DNA of 7,403 bases from Enterocloster bolteae (lineage in GTDB: Bacteria; Bacillota_A; Clostridia; Lachnospirales; Lachnospiraceae): the NCBI GenBank assembly GCA_021769025.1, contig JAETTS010000120.1, positions 1-7,403 on the forward strand, written 5' to 3'. Made by a program: the position numbers and the translations under genes. The notes below the pieces were generated by a model. That model was not told where the DNA came from and ran no database searches. It saw only the letters and a program-made list of their open reading frames with translations. Below are positions 1 to 5,411 of the stretch, in pieces (the stretch's first letter is position 1; every line of letters begins with the position of its first letter).

Positions 1-1
1 C

Positions 2-178
2 AAGGTGACTGTGTTTGACAGCAAGGAGTTTGAGCTTAAGGGGATCAGCGACGAGTTCAGGGGAATGCTCTGCCCGATTATGATGCGCTCTGCGTTCCAG
101 AGGGTGTCCACGCATTTGGAGTATAACAGGCGGCATCCTTTGGCTATCAGAAGGTATTATAGGAGGCTGGATTACTAA
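2..178 (+). CDS. frlB: C-terminal part of a SIS-domain fructosamine-6-phosphate deglycase (FrlB-like), 5' end outside window
   Basis: An open frame enters from the left edge and stops at TAA 176-178, giving the last 58 residues. The tail has the pattern KVTVFD, then DEFRGML, then RRHPLAIRRYYRRLDY at the very end. From memory, Bacillus FrlB (YurP) ends in a similar way, with KxTVxD, a K/R-G-x-L-x-P element and an RxHPLxxRRY...EY terminus, and E. coli FrlB also ends in RRYY...EY. FrlB cleaves 6-phosphofructosamines (e.g. fructoselysine 6-phosphate) to glucose 6-phosphate and the amino acid in the cytoplasm. The neighbouring epimerase, kinase and importer fit this role. The catalytic SIS domains lie outside the window, so the exact substrate, and whether this is FrlB or a related SIS deglycase (such as the fructose-asparagine or glucoselysine enzymes), cannot be settled here. 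No clear terminator follows it, so it may read into the regulator gene. Confidence 0.75.
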   Translation, partial: KVTVFDSKEFELKGISDEFRGMLCPIMMRSAFQRVSTHLEYNRRHPLAIRRYYRRLDY

Positions 179-249
179 AATACCAGGCCCTTCAGAATGT
201 ATGCTGGCAGTTCCAAAAATGCATTGAAATCAAGGAGAAAAGGGATGTT

Positions 250-262
250 TGAAACGGTTGCA
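250..262 (+). promoter_or_regulatory. Possible cre-like / LacI-family-like site
   Basis: TGAAACGGTTGCA has the TG-AA-CG-T-CA layout of a catabolite-responsive element but is one base shorter than the usual 14-base form and has one further mismatch. It overlaps the putative -35 of the regulator promoter, where a repressor would act. This is a weak call from pattern alone. Confidence 0.25.
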
Positions 263-286
263 CGAATACTTTCCCAATGGTATACT
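258..286 (+). promoter_or_regulatory. Putative promoter of the regulator-epimerase operon (extended -10)
   Basis: TTGCAC (258-263) lies 17 bases before TATACT (281-286). The -10 is preceded by TGG, giving an extended -10 (TGNTATACT), which tolerates the poor -35. Transcription would begin near 293. A second perfect -10 hexamer, TATAAT at 311-316, lies downstream but has no recognisable -35 at the right distance. Which of the two is used cannot be decided from sequence. Confidence 0.45.
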
Positions 287-303
287 TAAGCTATATATGG
301 TCA

Positions 304-325
304 TGTATCGTATAATAATGATACA
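304..325. promoter_or_regulatory. Candidate operator, inverted repeat TGTATC-N10-GATACA
   Basis: Six-base perfect arms TGTATC (304-309) and GATACA (320-325) flank ten bases that contain the TATAAT at 311-316. The repeat sits just downstream of the predicted start site and 24 bases before the regulator ATG, a usual place for autorepression by a GntR protein. The right arm is part of ATGATACAGAC (318-328), which recurs exactly at 6311-6321. The protein that binds is inferred, not shown. Confidence 0.4.
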
Positions 326-349
326 GACATAATCAATGGAGGCGGAATC

Positions 350-1072
350 ATGGGAAAACTGAACAAGGAATCAAGCGTCCCTTTGTATCAGCAGCTGATG
401 GAGGTAATCCAGAATCAGATACTCAACGGAGAATTAAAAGAAAATGATAGGATACCTACTGAGATAGAGTTGAGCAGGGAGTATGACGTCAGCAGGATAA
501 CAGTACGTAAAGCCGTGGAATTATTGGTGGAGGAGGAGATATTGGTAAAGCGCCAGGGCATAGGAACTTTTGTGTCGCAGAAAAAGCTTTGCCGTAATAT
601 CAATGGTTTCATGGGATTTACTCAGAGCTGTCTGGCAGAGGGAAACACGGCCGGGGCACAGTTGGTGTCTGCGGAACTGGCAGAGGCCACCATGGTGGAC
701 GCAGAGGAACTGAAGATTCAGGAACATGAGAAAATTATTAAGATTGTGCGGGTGCGGACCTGCGACGGGATTCCCGTTATGCTTGAGGAAAATCACTTTC
801 CGGCTCGTTTCGCATACCTTTTAGGGCATGATCTCACAGGCTCCATCTATCAGATATTGGCGGAGAATGGGACAATTATGGACAATGGCATTAAGCGGAT
901 TGGAATATGCCAGGCCAATGAGATTGAGCACAAGCATCTGGGCGTGGATCTCGACAAGCCCCTGCTTTATGTAAAAGATGTCAGCTATGATCGGGAGGGA
1001 AATCCTGTCCATAATTGTAAAAGTGTGATTAATCCGGACCGTTATAAGATGACGGTCATGGTTAATGCTTGA
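350..1072 (+). CDS. GntR-family transcriptional regulator, HutC/UTRA subfamily (FrlR-like by context)
   Basis: The 240-residue protein has the two-domain layout of the HutC subfamily. A winged helix-turn-helix covers about residues 8-76: PLYQQL near 11-16, helices around IPTEIELSREYDVSRITVRK (35-54) and the wing GIGTFV (70-75). A UTRA ligand-binding domain covers about 93-235 (IIKIVRVRTCDGIPV and a final DRYKMTV). Such proteins bind an effector, often a phosphorylated sugar derivative, in the UTRA domain and leave DNA. The ATG at 350 follows GGAGG at 338-342 with seven bases between. It precedes the epimerase by 17 bases, so the two are likely co-transcribed. The fructosamine genes on both sides suggest a role like FrlR of E. 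coli or Bacillus, with a 6-phosphofructosamine as plausible effector. This is inferred from context, because the UTRA sequence alone does not reveal the ligand. Confidence 0.93.
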   Translation: MGKLNKESSVPLYQQLMEVIQNQILNGELKENDRIPTEIELSREYDVSRITVRKAVELLVEEEILVKRQGIGTFVSQKKLCRNINGFMGFTQSCLAEGNTAGAQLVSAELAEATMVDAEELKIQEHEKIIKIVRVRTCDGIPVMLEENHFPARFAYLLGHDLTGSIYQILAENGTIMDNGIKRIGICQANEIEHKHLGVDLDKPLLYVKDVSYDREGNPVHNCKSVINPDRYKMTVMVNA

Positions 1073-1089
1073 GAAAAGGCGGATAGAGA

Positions 1090-1926
1090 ATGATAACAAT
1101 CAGCAAATCCCAGATATCGGTAATGAATATTCAATATGGCTATTATCCACTGGAGAAATTCTTAGATGACGCTGCCAGAGCCGGCGTAGAGCATGTGGAG
1201 CTGTGGGGAGCAGCTCCGCATTTTCATTTGGAAGATATGACGTACACAGATGTGTGCCGTGTCAGAAAGCAGATTGAAGAAAGGGGCCTGTCACTGGTGT
1301 GCTATACCCCCGAACAATGTATTTATCCTGTGAATTTAGCGGCAGACTCAACGGTACAGAGGCGGCGCAGTCTTAAGTATTTCGAAGATAATCTGCGTGC
1401 GGCAGCGGAATTAGGCACGGATAAGATGCTGGTGACTACTGGATGGGGATATCTGGATAATAGTAATATAAATGAAGCCTGGAAATATGCCAGGGAAGGT
1501 CTTATGTCCCTGGGGGATATGGCCAGGGATTACGGCATCAAACTGGCCCTTGAGGTGCTGCGCCGGGATGAAAGCAATCTGGTCTACAATCTGCCCACTC
1601 TTAAGAGGATGATGGAGGATTTAAGTCATCCGGCAATCGGGGCAATGATTGATACAATTCCTATGGTATTGGCAGGTGAGCGGCCGGAGGATTACCTGAA
1701 GGTATTCGGGGAGCAACTGGTCCATGTGCATTTTATCGACGGTGCTCCCAGAGGACACCTGGCATGGGGGGATGGAGTTCTGGATATGAAAGGGTATCTG
1801 GAAGAGTTTTCACGGTATTCTTATAAAGGTTACCTGTCTCTGGAGATAACAGACGGCAGATACAGAGTGGATCCCACATCCTCTGTTTTACAAAGCGTTG
1901 AGAGGTTATATGACGTATTGACTTGA
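1090..1926 (+). CDS. frlC: Sugar isomerase/epimerase, TIM-barrel family, FrlC-like (fructoselysine 3-epimerase)
   Basis: The 278-residue protein belongs to the xylose-isomerase-like TIM-barrel (AP endonuclease 2) superfamily. The four metal ligands of the 3-epimerase group can be placed: Glu155 (LALEVL), Asp188 (MIDTIP), His214 (HVHFID) and Glu252 (SLEITD). The spacings of 33 and 26 between the first three equal those remembered for tagatose 3-epimerase. Segments resembling E. coli FrlC include VELWGAAPH (36-44), CYTPEQ...YP (71-80) and ESNLVYN (161-167). FrlC interconverts psicoselysine and fructoselysine, so the epimer can enter the FrlD/FrlB route. The ATG at 1090 follows AGGCGG (1077-1082) by seven bases. 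It is the second gene of the regulator operon and is followed by a strong terminator, so its expression is separated from the kinase and importer. Activity on a free ketose cannot be excluded, but the flanking frlB- and frlD-like genes favour a fructosamine substrate. Confidence 0.82.
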   Translation: MITISKSQISVMNIQYGYYPLEKFLDDAARAGVEHVELWGAAPHFHLEDMTYTDVCRVRKQIEERGLSLVCYTPEQCIYPVNLAADSTVQRRRSLKYFEDNLRAAAELGTDKMLVTTGWGYLDNSNINEAWKYAREGLMSLGDMARDYGIKLALEVLRRDESNLVYNLPTLKRMMEDLSHPAIGAMIDTIPMVLAGERPEDYLKVFGEQLVHVHFIDGAPRGHLAWGDGVLDMKGYLEEFSRYSYKGYLSLEITDGRYRVDPTSSVLQSVERLYDVLT

Positions 1927-1955
1927 AGTCCATGGTGAGTGGTAAGTATACTAAT

Positions 1956-1998
1956 AAAGCGGATTCCTTGCGTGCAGACGATTGGAGTTCGCTTTTTT
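1956..1998 (+). terminator. Intrinsic terminator after the epimerase gene
   Basis: A 12-base-pair stem pairs 1956-1967 (AAAGCGGATTCC) with 1984-1995 (GGAGTTCGCTTT), including two G-U wobbles, around a 16-base loop. The T run 1993-1998 closes the stem and continues past it. It lies 29 bases after the epimerase stop and ends the regulator-epimerase transcript. Confidence 0.87.
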
Positions 1999-2013
1999 GG
2001 ATAAATAGCACAA

Positions 2014-2089
2014 AAATATACGTAATTAATGTGCTAAATATACGAAAATTAGAATGGGACCACATTTTATGTTTACAAAATATACATAA
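2014..2089 (+). repeat. Three direct copies of a 12-base AT-rich motif, AAATATACGTAA type
   Basis: Copies are AAATATACGTAA (2014-2025), AAATATACGAAA (2036-2047) and AAATATACATAA (2078-2089), differing from one another at one or two positions. Start-to-start distances are 22 and 42 bases, close to two and four helical turns, so the copies face roughly the same side of the DNA. The third lies between the -35 and -10 of the kinase promoter. They could be binding sites of a regulator, or partly an AT-rich upstream promoter element. Confidence 0.45.
2067..2089. promoter_or_regulatory. Candidate operator, inverted repeat TTATGT-N11-ACATAA
   Basis: Perfect six-base arms (2067-2072 and 2084-2089) overlap the start of the -35 and fill most of the promoter spacer. 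The total length of 23 bases and the ATGT/ACAT half-sites resemble the 22-base repeat upstream of the regulator gene (304-325). Binding here would block RNA polymerase directly. The regulator that acts here is inferred to be the local GntR protein. Confidence 0.35.
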
Positions 2090-2100
2090 CGTCATATAAT
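2072..2100 (+). promoter_or_regulatory. Promoter of the kinase-importer operon
   Basis: TTTACA (2072-2077, five of six matches) and a perfect TATAAT (2095-2100) are separated by 17 bases. Transcription would begin near 2106-2108. This is the strongest vegetative-type promoter in the window and lies about 75 bases after the preceding terminator. Confidence 0.82.
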
Positions 2101-2130
2101 GATTACATGATAATTAAAACACATCAACAA

Positions 2131-2140
2131 AGAGGTGAGG
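2131..2140 (+). promoter_or_regulatory. Ribosome binding site that fixes the kinase start at 2143
   Basis: AGAGGTGAGG lies immediately before ACATG. An in-frame ATG at 2107 has no ribosome binding site and falls on the predicted transcription start, so 2143 is preferred. Confidence 0.8.
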
Positions 2141-2142
2141 AC

Positions 2143-3042
2143 ATGTTAAGAGTACTGGGATTGGGCGATAACGTGGTGGATAAGTATATGCACATCCGCA
2201 CCATGTACCCGGGCGGAAACGCATTGAATTTTGCAGTCTATGCAAAGATGTTCGGAATTGAGGCCGGTTATCTGGGGGTGTTCGGAGATGACGAGGCCGC
2301 CGCTCATGTATATGATACGATCCGTGGTCTTGGGCTGGAGCTCTCCCACTGCCGTTTTTATCCTGGAGAGAACGGATATGCCGAGGTGCGTCTGGACAAC
2401 GGGGACCGGGTGTTCATCGGCTCAAACAAAGGCGGAGTGTCAAGGGAACATCCTCTGGAACTGACTGCAATGGACAGGGCTTATATAGCCGGCTATGACA
2501 TTGTACATACCAGTATCTTCAGTTATATAGAAGATGAGCTGCCGTTGCTCCGCCAGGCATCATCCTTTGTATCCATGGATTTTTCGGACAGGGCAGACGA
2601 GGAATATTTGAGACAATGTGCGCCATATGTTGACTGTGCCAGCATCTCCTGCGGCGATATGCCCAGAAGCGAGATTGAGAAACAGATGACTCTGATTCGG
2701 AAATTCGGATGCAGACATATTGTTATTGCTACCAGGGGAGCCAAGGGGGCGCTGGTAATGGTGGACGGACGTCTCTATGAACAGTCACCATGTTTGGTAG
2801 AGGCGGTGGATACCATGGGAGCGGGAGATTCCTTTATTACCTGCTTCCTGATAAATTATGTGGATGCCATGAAGGACTCCAGGGACTTCCCGGCAGCATC
2901 GGGAACTAAAGGAACAGTGACAGCTGCAGACTATCAGGATTTGACAGTCAGAACCAGTCTGTACCGCGCAGCCGTTTACTCGGCAGGCAACTGCCAGAAG
3001 GATGGATCCTTCGGGTTTGGCAAAGTGTTTCAGAATGAGTAA
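2143..3042 (+). CDS. frlD: PfkB-family sugar kinase, FrlD-like (fructoselysine 6-kinase)
   Basis: Read from ATG 2143 the product has 299 residues. PfkB/ribokinase signatures are present: GDNVVD (8-13), the substrate-side PGGNALN (23-29) and the C-terminal DTMGAGDSF (223-231), whose Asp229 is the catalytic base. The GDNxVD start, the YDIVHTSIF and DFSD segments and the overall order match what I recall of E. coli FrlD, which phosphorylates C6 of fructoselysine in the cytoplasm. The C-terminal part carries about 25 extra residues (near 245-270) after the catalytic motif, making the protein longer than the roughly 260 residues remembered for E. coli FrlD. It is the first gene of an operon with the importer, 44 bases before the binding-protein start. 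Alternatives are kinases for other fructosamines or a plain fructokinase. The FrlC- and FrlB-like neighbours support the fructosamine reading. Confidence 0.83.
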   Translation: MLRVLGLGDNVVDKYMHIRTMYPGGNALNFAVYAKMFGIEAGYLGVFGDDEAAAHVYDTIRGLGLELSHCRFYPGENGYAEVRLDNGDRVFIGSNKGGVSREHPLELTAMDRAYIAGYDIVHTSIFSYIEDELPLLRQASSFVSMDFSDRADEEYLRQCAPYVDCASISCGDMPRSEIEKQMTLIRKFGCRHIVIATRGAKGALVMVDGRLYEQSPCLVEAVDTMGAGDSFITCFLINYVDAMKDSRDFPAASGTKGTVTAADYQDLTVRTSLYRAAVYSAGNCQKDGSFGFGKVFQNE

Positions 3043-3072
3043 AGCATTATATAAAAAGTATTATGAAGAGGC

Positions 3073-3080
3073 GAAAGGAG
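3073..3080 (+). promoter_or_regulatory. Ribosome binding site that fixes the binding-protein start at 3087
   Basis: GAAAGGAG ends six bases before ATG 3087. The upstream in-frame ATG at 3063 has no such site and would add eight residues before a standard lipoprotein signal peptide. Confidence 0.82.
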
Positions 3081-3086
3081 TTTATT

Positions 3087-4466
3087 ATGAGAAAGTTTGT
3101 TAAGAAAGCGGCGGCTGCCCTGTTGGCAGGAACCATGGCAATGTCACTTACAGCTTGTGCGGGATTTACCCCCAGCGGCGGTAATGACAAGAAGGACACA
3201 ACGGCTTCTTTGGAGGCAGGAGCTGACACAGGTGTTACTCAGGCTGCTCAGACATCAGGAGCGAAGAAAACCATAAAGTTTTTCCACAGATTTCCTGATG
3301 AACCGTTCAATGGCTTTATTGAAAGCAAGATTGCTGAATATGAGGAAGCGCATCCCGATATTGACATTGTAGTTGAGAGTGCCCAGAATGATCCATACAA
3401 AGAGAAAATTAAAGTAGTGGTTGGCGGTAATGATGCTCCAGATATTTTCTTTAGCTGGTGCGGCGAGTTTTCGGAGCGGTTTTTAAGAGAAAACCTGATT
3501 ATGGATCTTACTCCATACCTGGAAGCAGATAAGGAGTGGAAAGATTCCCTTATGGAGTCCCAGCTGGTAAACTATACGAAGGATGGTGTTACATACGGTA
3601 TTCCATTCAGACTTGACTGCAAGCTTTTCTTCTACAATACACAAATATTCGAAGAGAACGGCCTGAAGGCACCGGCTACATGGGATGAGCTCATTGAAGT
3701 GTGTGATAAGCTGAAAGCGGCTGGTGTCACTCCCATATCTTATGGAAATCAGGAAAAGTGGCCGGCAGCACACTATATTGGCAGTTTGAACCAGATGCTT
3801 GTAAGCGATGAGGTGAGAGAGAAAGATTTTGATCCTGCCCAGGGAGAGTTCACCGATCCTGGTTATGAAGAAGCATTAAAATGCTATCAGCAGCTGATTC
3901 CCTATTGCAACGATGCAGTAAACGGTACAGCAGCAGACATGGCCAGAACTAATTTTGCAATGGGCAAGTCCGCTATGTACTATGCAGAACTCATTGAGAT
4001 TCCATATATTACAGACCTGAACGCCGATCTGGATTACGGTATGTTCAAATTCCCTGTAGTGGAAGGGCCAGGCAACCCTGATATATTAACTGGCGTTCCG
4101 GAAGGATTTGTGGTTTCGTCCAAAACAAAGTATCCGGACGAATGTATCGAGTTTCTGAAATGGTTCTTAGGACCGGAAGTGGGCAAGGAGCAGGCACAGA
4201 CCATCGGCTGGTTTAACGCATCAAAAAATGTGACAGAAGGAGTCAATGATACGAAACTGCTGGACGGTTATAAAGTTGTAAATGAAGCCAAAATCATGGG
4301 ACCATGGTTTGACAACGCTCTTTATTCAACAACATGTGATGAATATCTCACAGCGGCTTCTGACCTTACAAATGGAGATATTACACCTGCGGAGGCAATG
4401 GCAAGAGTACAGAAAGTCGCTAAAGAAGCCCAGAGTCTTGTATCCGGGCAGACTAAGTCAGAGTAA
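3087..4466 (+). CDS. ABC transporter solute-binding lipoprotein, family 1 (CUT1), FrlO-like by context
   Basis: Read from ATG 3087 the product has 459 residues. The N-terminus is a lipoprotein signal: basic MRKFVKK, a hydrophobic core (8-20) and lipobox LTAC with Cys24 as the lipidation site, followed by a low-complexity linker rich in Gly, Thr and Ala. The mature part has the family 1 layout, with an opening strand KTIKFFHRF, the IAEYEEAHPDIDI element, NDAPDIFFSW, GIPFRLDCKLFFYN and PATWDELIEVCDKL, which are typical of carbohydrate-binding proteins of CUT1 importers. It is anchored on the outer face of the membrane and delivers substrate to the two permeases that follow. The gene before it encodes an FrlD-like kinase, so a fructosamine is the likely ligand, as for FrlO in the Bacillus frl operon. 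The ligand is inferred from context because binding residues cannot be read from sequence alone. Confidence 0.93.
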   Translation: MRKFVKKAAAALLAGTMAMSLTACAGFTPSGGNDKKDTTASLEAGADTGVTQAAQTSGAKKTIKFFHRFPDEPFNGFIESKIAEYEEAHPDIDIVVESAQNDPYKEKIKVVVGGNDAPDIFFSWCGEFSERFLRENLIMDLTPYLEADKEWKDSLMESQLVNYTKDGVTYGIPFRLDCKLFFYNTQIFEENGLKAPATWDELIEVCDKLKAAGVTPISYGNQEKWPAAHYIGSLNQMLVSDEVREKDFDPAQGEFTDPGYEEALKCYQQLIPYCNDAVNGTAADMARTNFAMGKSAMYYAELIEIPYITDLNADLDYGMFKFPVVEGPGNPDILTGVPEGFVVSSKTKYPDECIEFLKWFLGPEVGKEQAQTIGWFNASKNVTEGVNDTKLLDGYKVVNEAKIMGPWFDNALYSTTCDEYLTAASDLTNGDITPAEAMARVQKVAKEAQSLVSGQTKSE

Positions 4467-4472
4467 TCTATA

Positions 4473-4496
4473 GGGGGGATGTGGAAACATCCCCCT
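4473..4496 (+). ncRNA. Intercistronic mRNA hairpin with GGAA tetraloop
   Basis: GGGGGATGT (4474-4482) pairs perfectly with ACATCCCCC (4487-4495), plus a G-U pair outside (4473/4496), around the GNRA-type loop GGAA (4483-4486). It starts seven bases after the binding-protein stop. No T run follows, so it is more likely a 3'-end protecting or partial attenuating element than a terminator. It would favour higher levels of the binding protein than of the permeases. Confidence 0.7.
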
Positions 4497-4522
4497 GCAA
4501 CATAAGAAAGTAGGTAAAAGCT

Positions 4523-5398
4523 ATGAGAACGAAGAAATCCACTCCTTATTTGTATATGATTCCCGGTCTTATTATGGTACTTGTATTTGTATACATACCG
4601 GTCATAACAAATATCGTATACAGCTTTTTCAGCTTGTCATCCTACTCCTCTTCGGCAAAATTTGTGGGTATCAGTAATTACATCCGTTTTTTTACTAAGG
4701 ATACCCTTCCTATCATGCTGAAGAACAACGGACTGTACTGTATTATTTCCCTCGTTGTTCAGGTGGGTTTCGGAACTTTGCTCGCGCTTCTTCTTGAGAG
4801 TAAGGCAACAGGACGCTTCCGCAATGTGTACAGGAATATATATTATATACCAGCCCTGATTTCTCTGACAGCCGTTGGTATTCTGTTTACATTCATTTAT
4901 CAGCCGGACCTGGGTATGCTCAACTCATTTCTGAGAGCTATAGGACACGGGGATATGGCTCGTTCATGGCTGGGAGATTCCAAGATTGCCATATACTGTA
5001 TCATAGCCATGAGCCAGTGGCAGTTTACCGGATATATCACTCTTCTCATGGTAGTGGCCATACAGAATGTGCCCAATGATTATATCGAGGCAGCATCTAT
5101 TGATGGCGCGGGACCTGTAAAACGTGCACTCCATATCATACTGCCTCTTGCAAAGGAGCAGCTTCTGGTATGCTCAATCATCACGGTAATCGGAGCGTTT
5201 AAGTTGTTTACCGAGGTATATTCCACCACAGGAGGAGGGCCAGGAAACAGTACACAGGTATTGGGGGTGTTTCTTTACCAGAACGCATTCCTTCACGATG
5301 ACTTGGGAATGGCTGCTGTAACCGGCGTATTTATATTCATGGTAACCATGGTGCTGTCGCTGATTCAGATGAAGATCACCAGGTCTGGGGAAGTGTAG
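4523..5398 (+). CDS. ABC transporter permease, CUT1 (MalF/UgpA type), FrlN-like by context
   Basis: The 291-residue membrane protein has about six hydrophobic segments (near residues 9-31, 68-94, 107-127, 155-182, 207-232 and 258-284). The cytoplasmic coupling loop carries the EAA motif, EAASIDGAGPVKRALHIILP (189-208), which contacts the ATPase. The start YLYMIPGLIMVLVFVYIP and the GGPGNSTQVL segment after TM5 are typical of the first permease of CUT1 systems. It forms the channel with the next gene product and receives substrate from the preceding lipoprotein. A modest AGTAGGT ribosome site lies before ATG 4523, weaker than those of its neighbours. It is separated from the binding-protein gene by the hairpin at 4473-4496. 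Confidence 0.94.
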   Translation: MRTKKSTPYLYMIPGLIMVLVFVYIPVITNIVYSFFSLSSYSSSAKFVGISNYIRFFTKDTLPIMLKNNGLYCIISLVVQVGFGTLLALLLESKATGRFRNVYRNIYYIPALISLTAVGILFTFIYQPDLGMLNSFLRAIGHGDMARSWLGDSKIAIYCIIAMSQWQFTGYITLLMVVAIQNVPNDYIEAASIDGAGPVKRALHIILPLAKEQLLVCSIITVIGAFKLFTEVYSTTGGGPGNSTQVLGVFLYQNAFLHDDLGMAAVTGVFIFMVTMVLSLIQMKITRSGEV

Positions 5399-5411
5399 AA
5401 AGGAGAGGCAT

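Noticed and set aside
179..349. Gap between deglycase and regulator searched for a terminator, riboswitch or small gene
   Set aside because: No stem with T run, no aptamer-like fold and no convincing short open frame with a ribosome site was seen. Only the promoter and operator candidates listed are supported.
1733..2095. Minus-strand open frame of 120 codons covering the gap after the epimerase gene
   Set aside because: It overlaps the epimerase gene and runs across the terminator and the AT-rich promoter region, shows no recognisable domain and has no ribosome site or promoter of its own.
2107..2142. Upstream in-frame ATG that would lengthen the kinase by 12 residues
   Set aside because: It coincides with the predicted transcription start, has no ribosome binding site, and the extra residues are not like the family. 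AGAGGTGAGG directly serves ATG 2143.
3063..3086. Upstream in-frame ATG for the solute-binding protein
   Set aside because: It has no ribosome site, whereas GAAAGGAG at 3073-3080 is well placed for ATG 3087, which begins a standard lipoprotein signal peptide.
4473..4496. Hairpin considered as a terminator splitting the importer operon
   Set aside because: No T run follows the stem, the permeases need the binding protein, and no promoter is visible in the 27 bases before the permease start.
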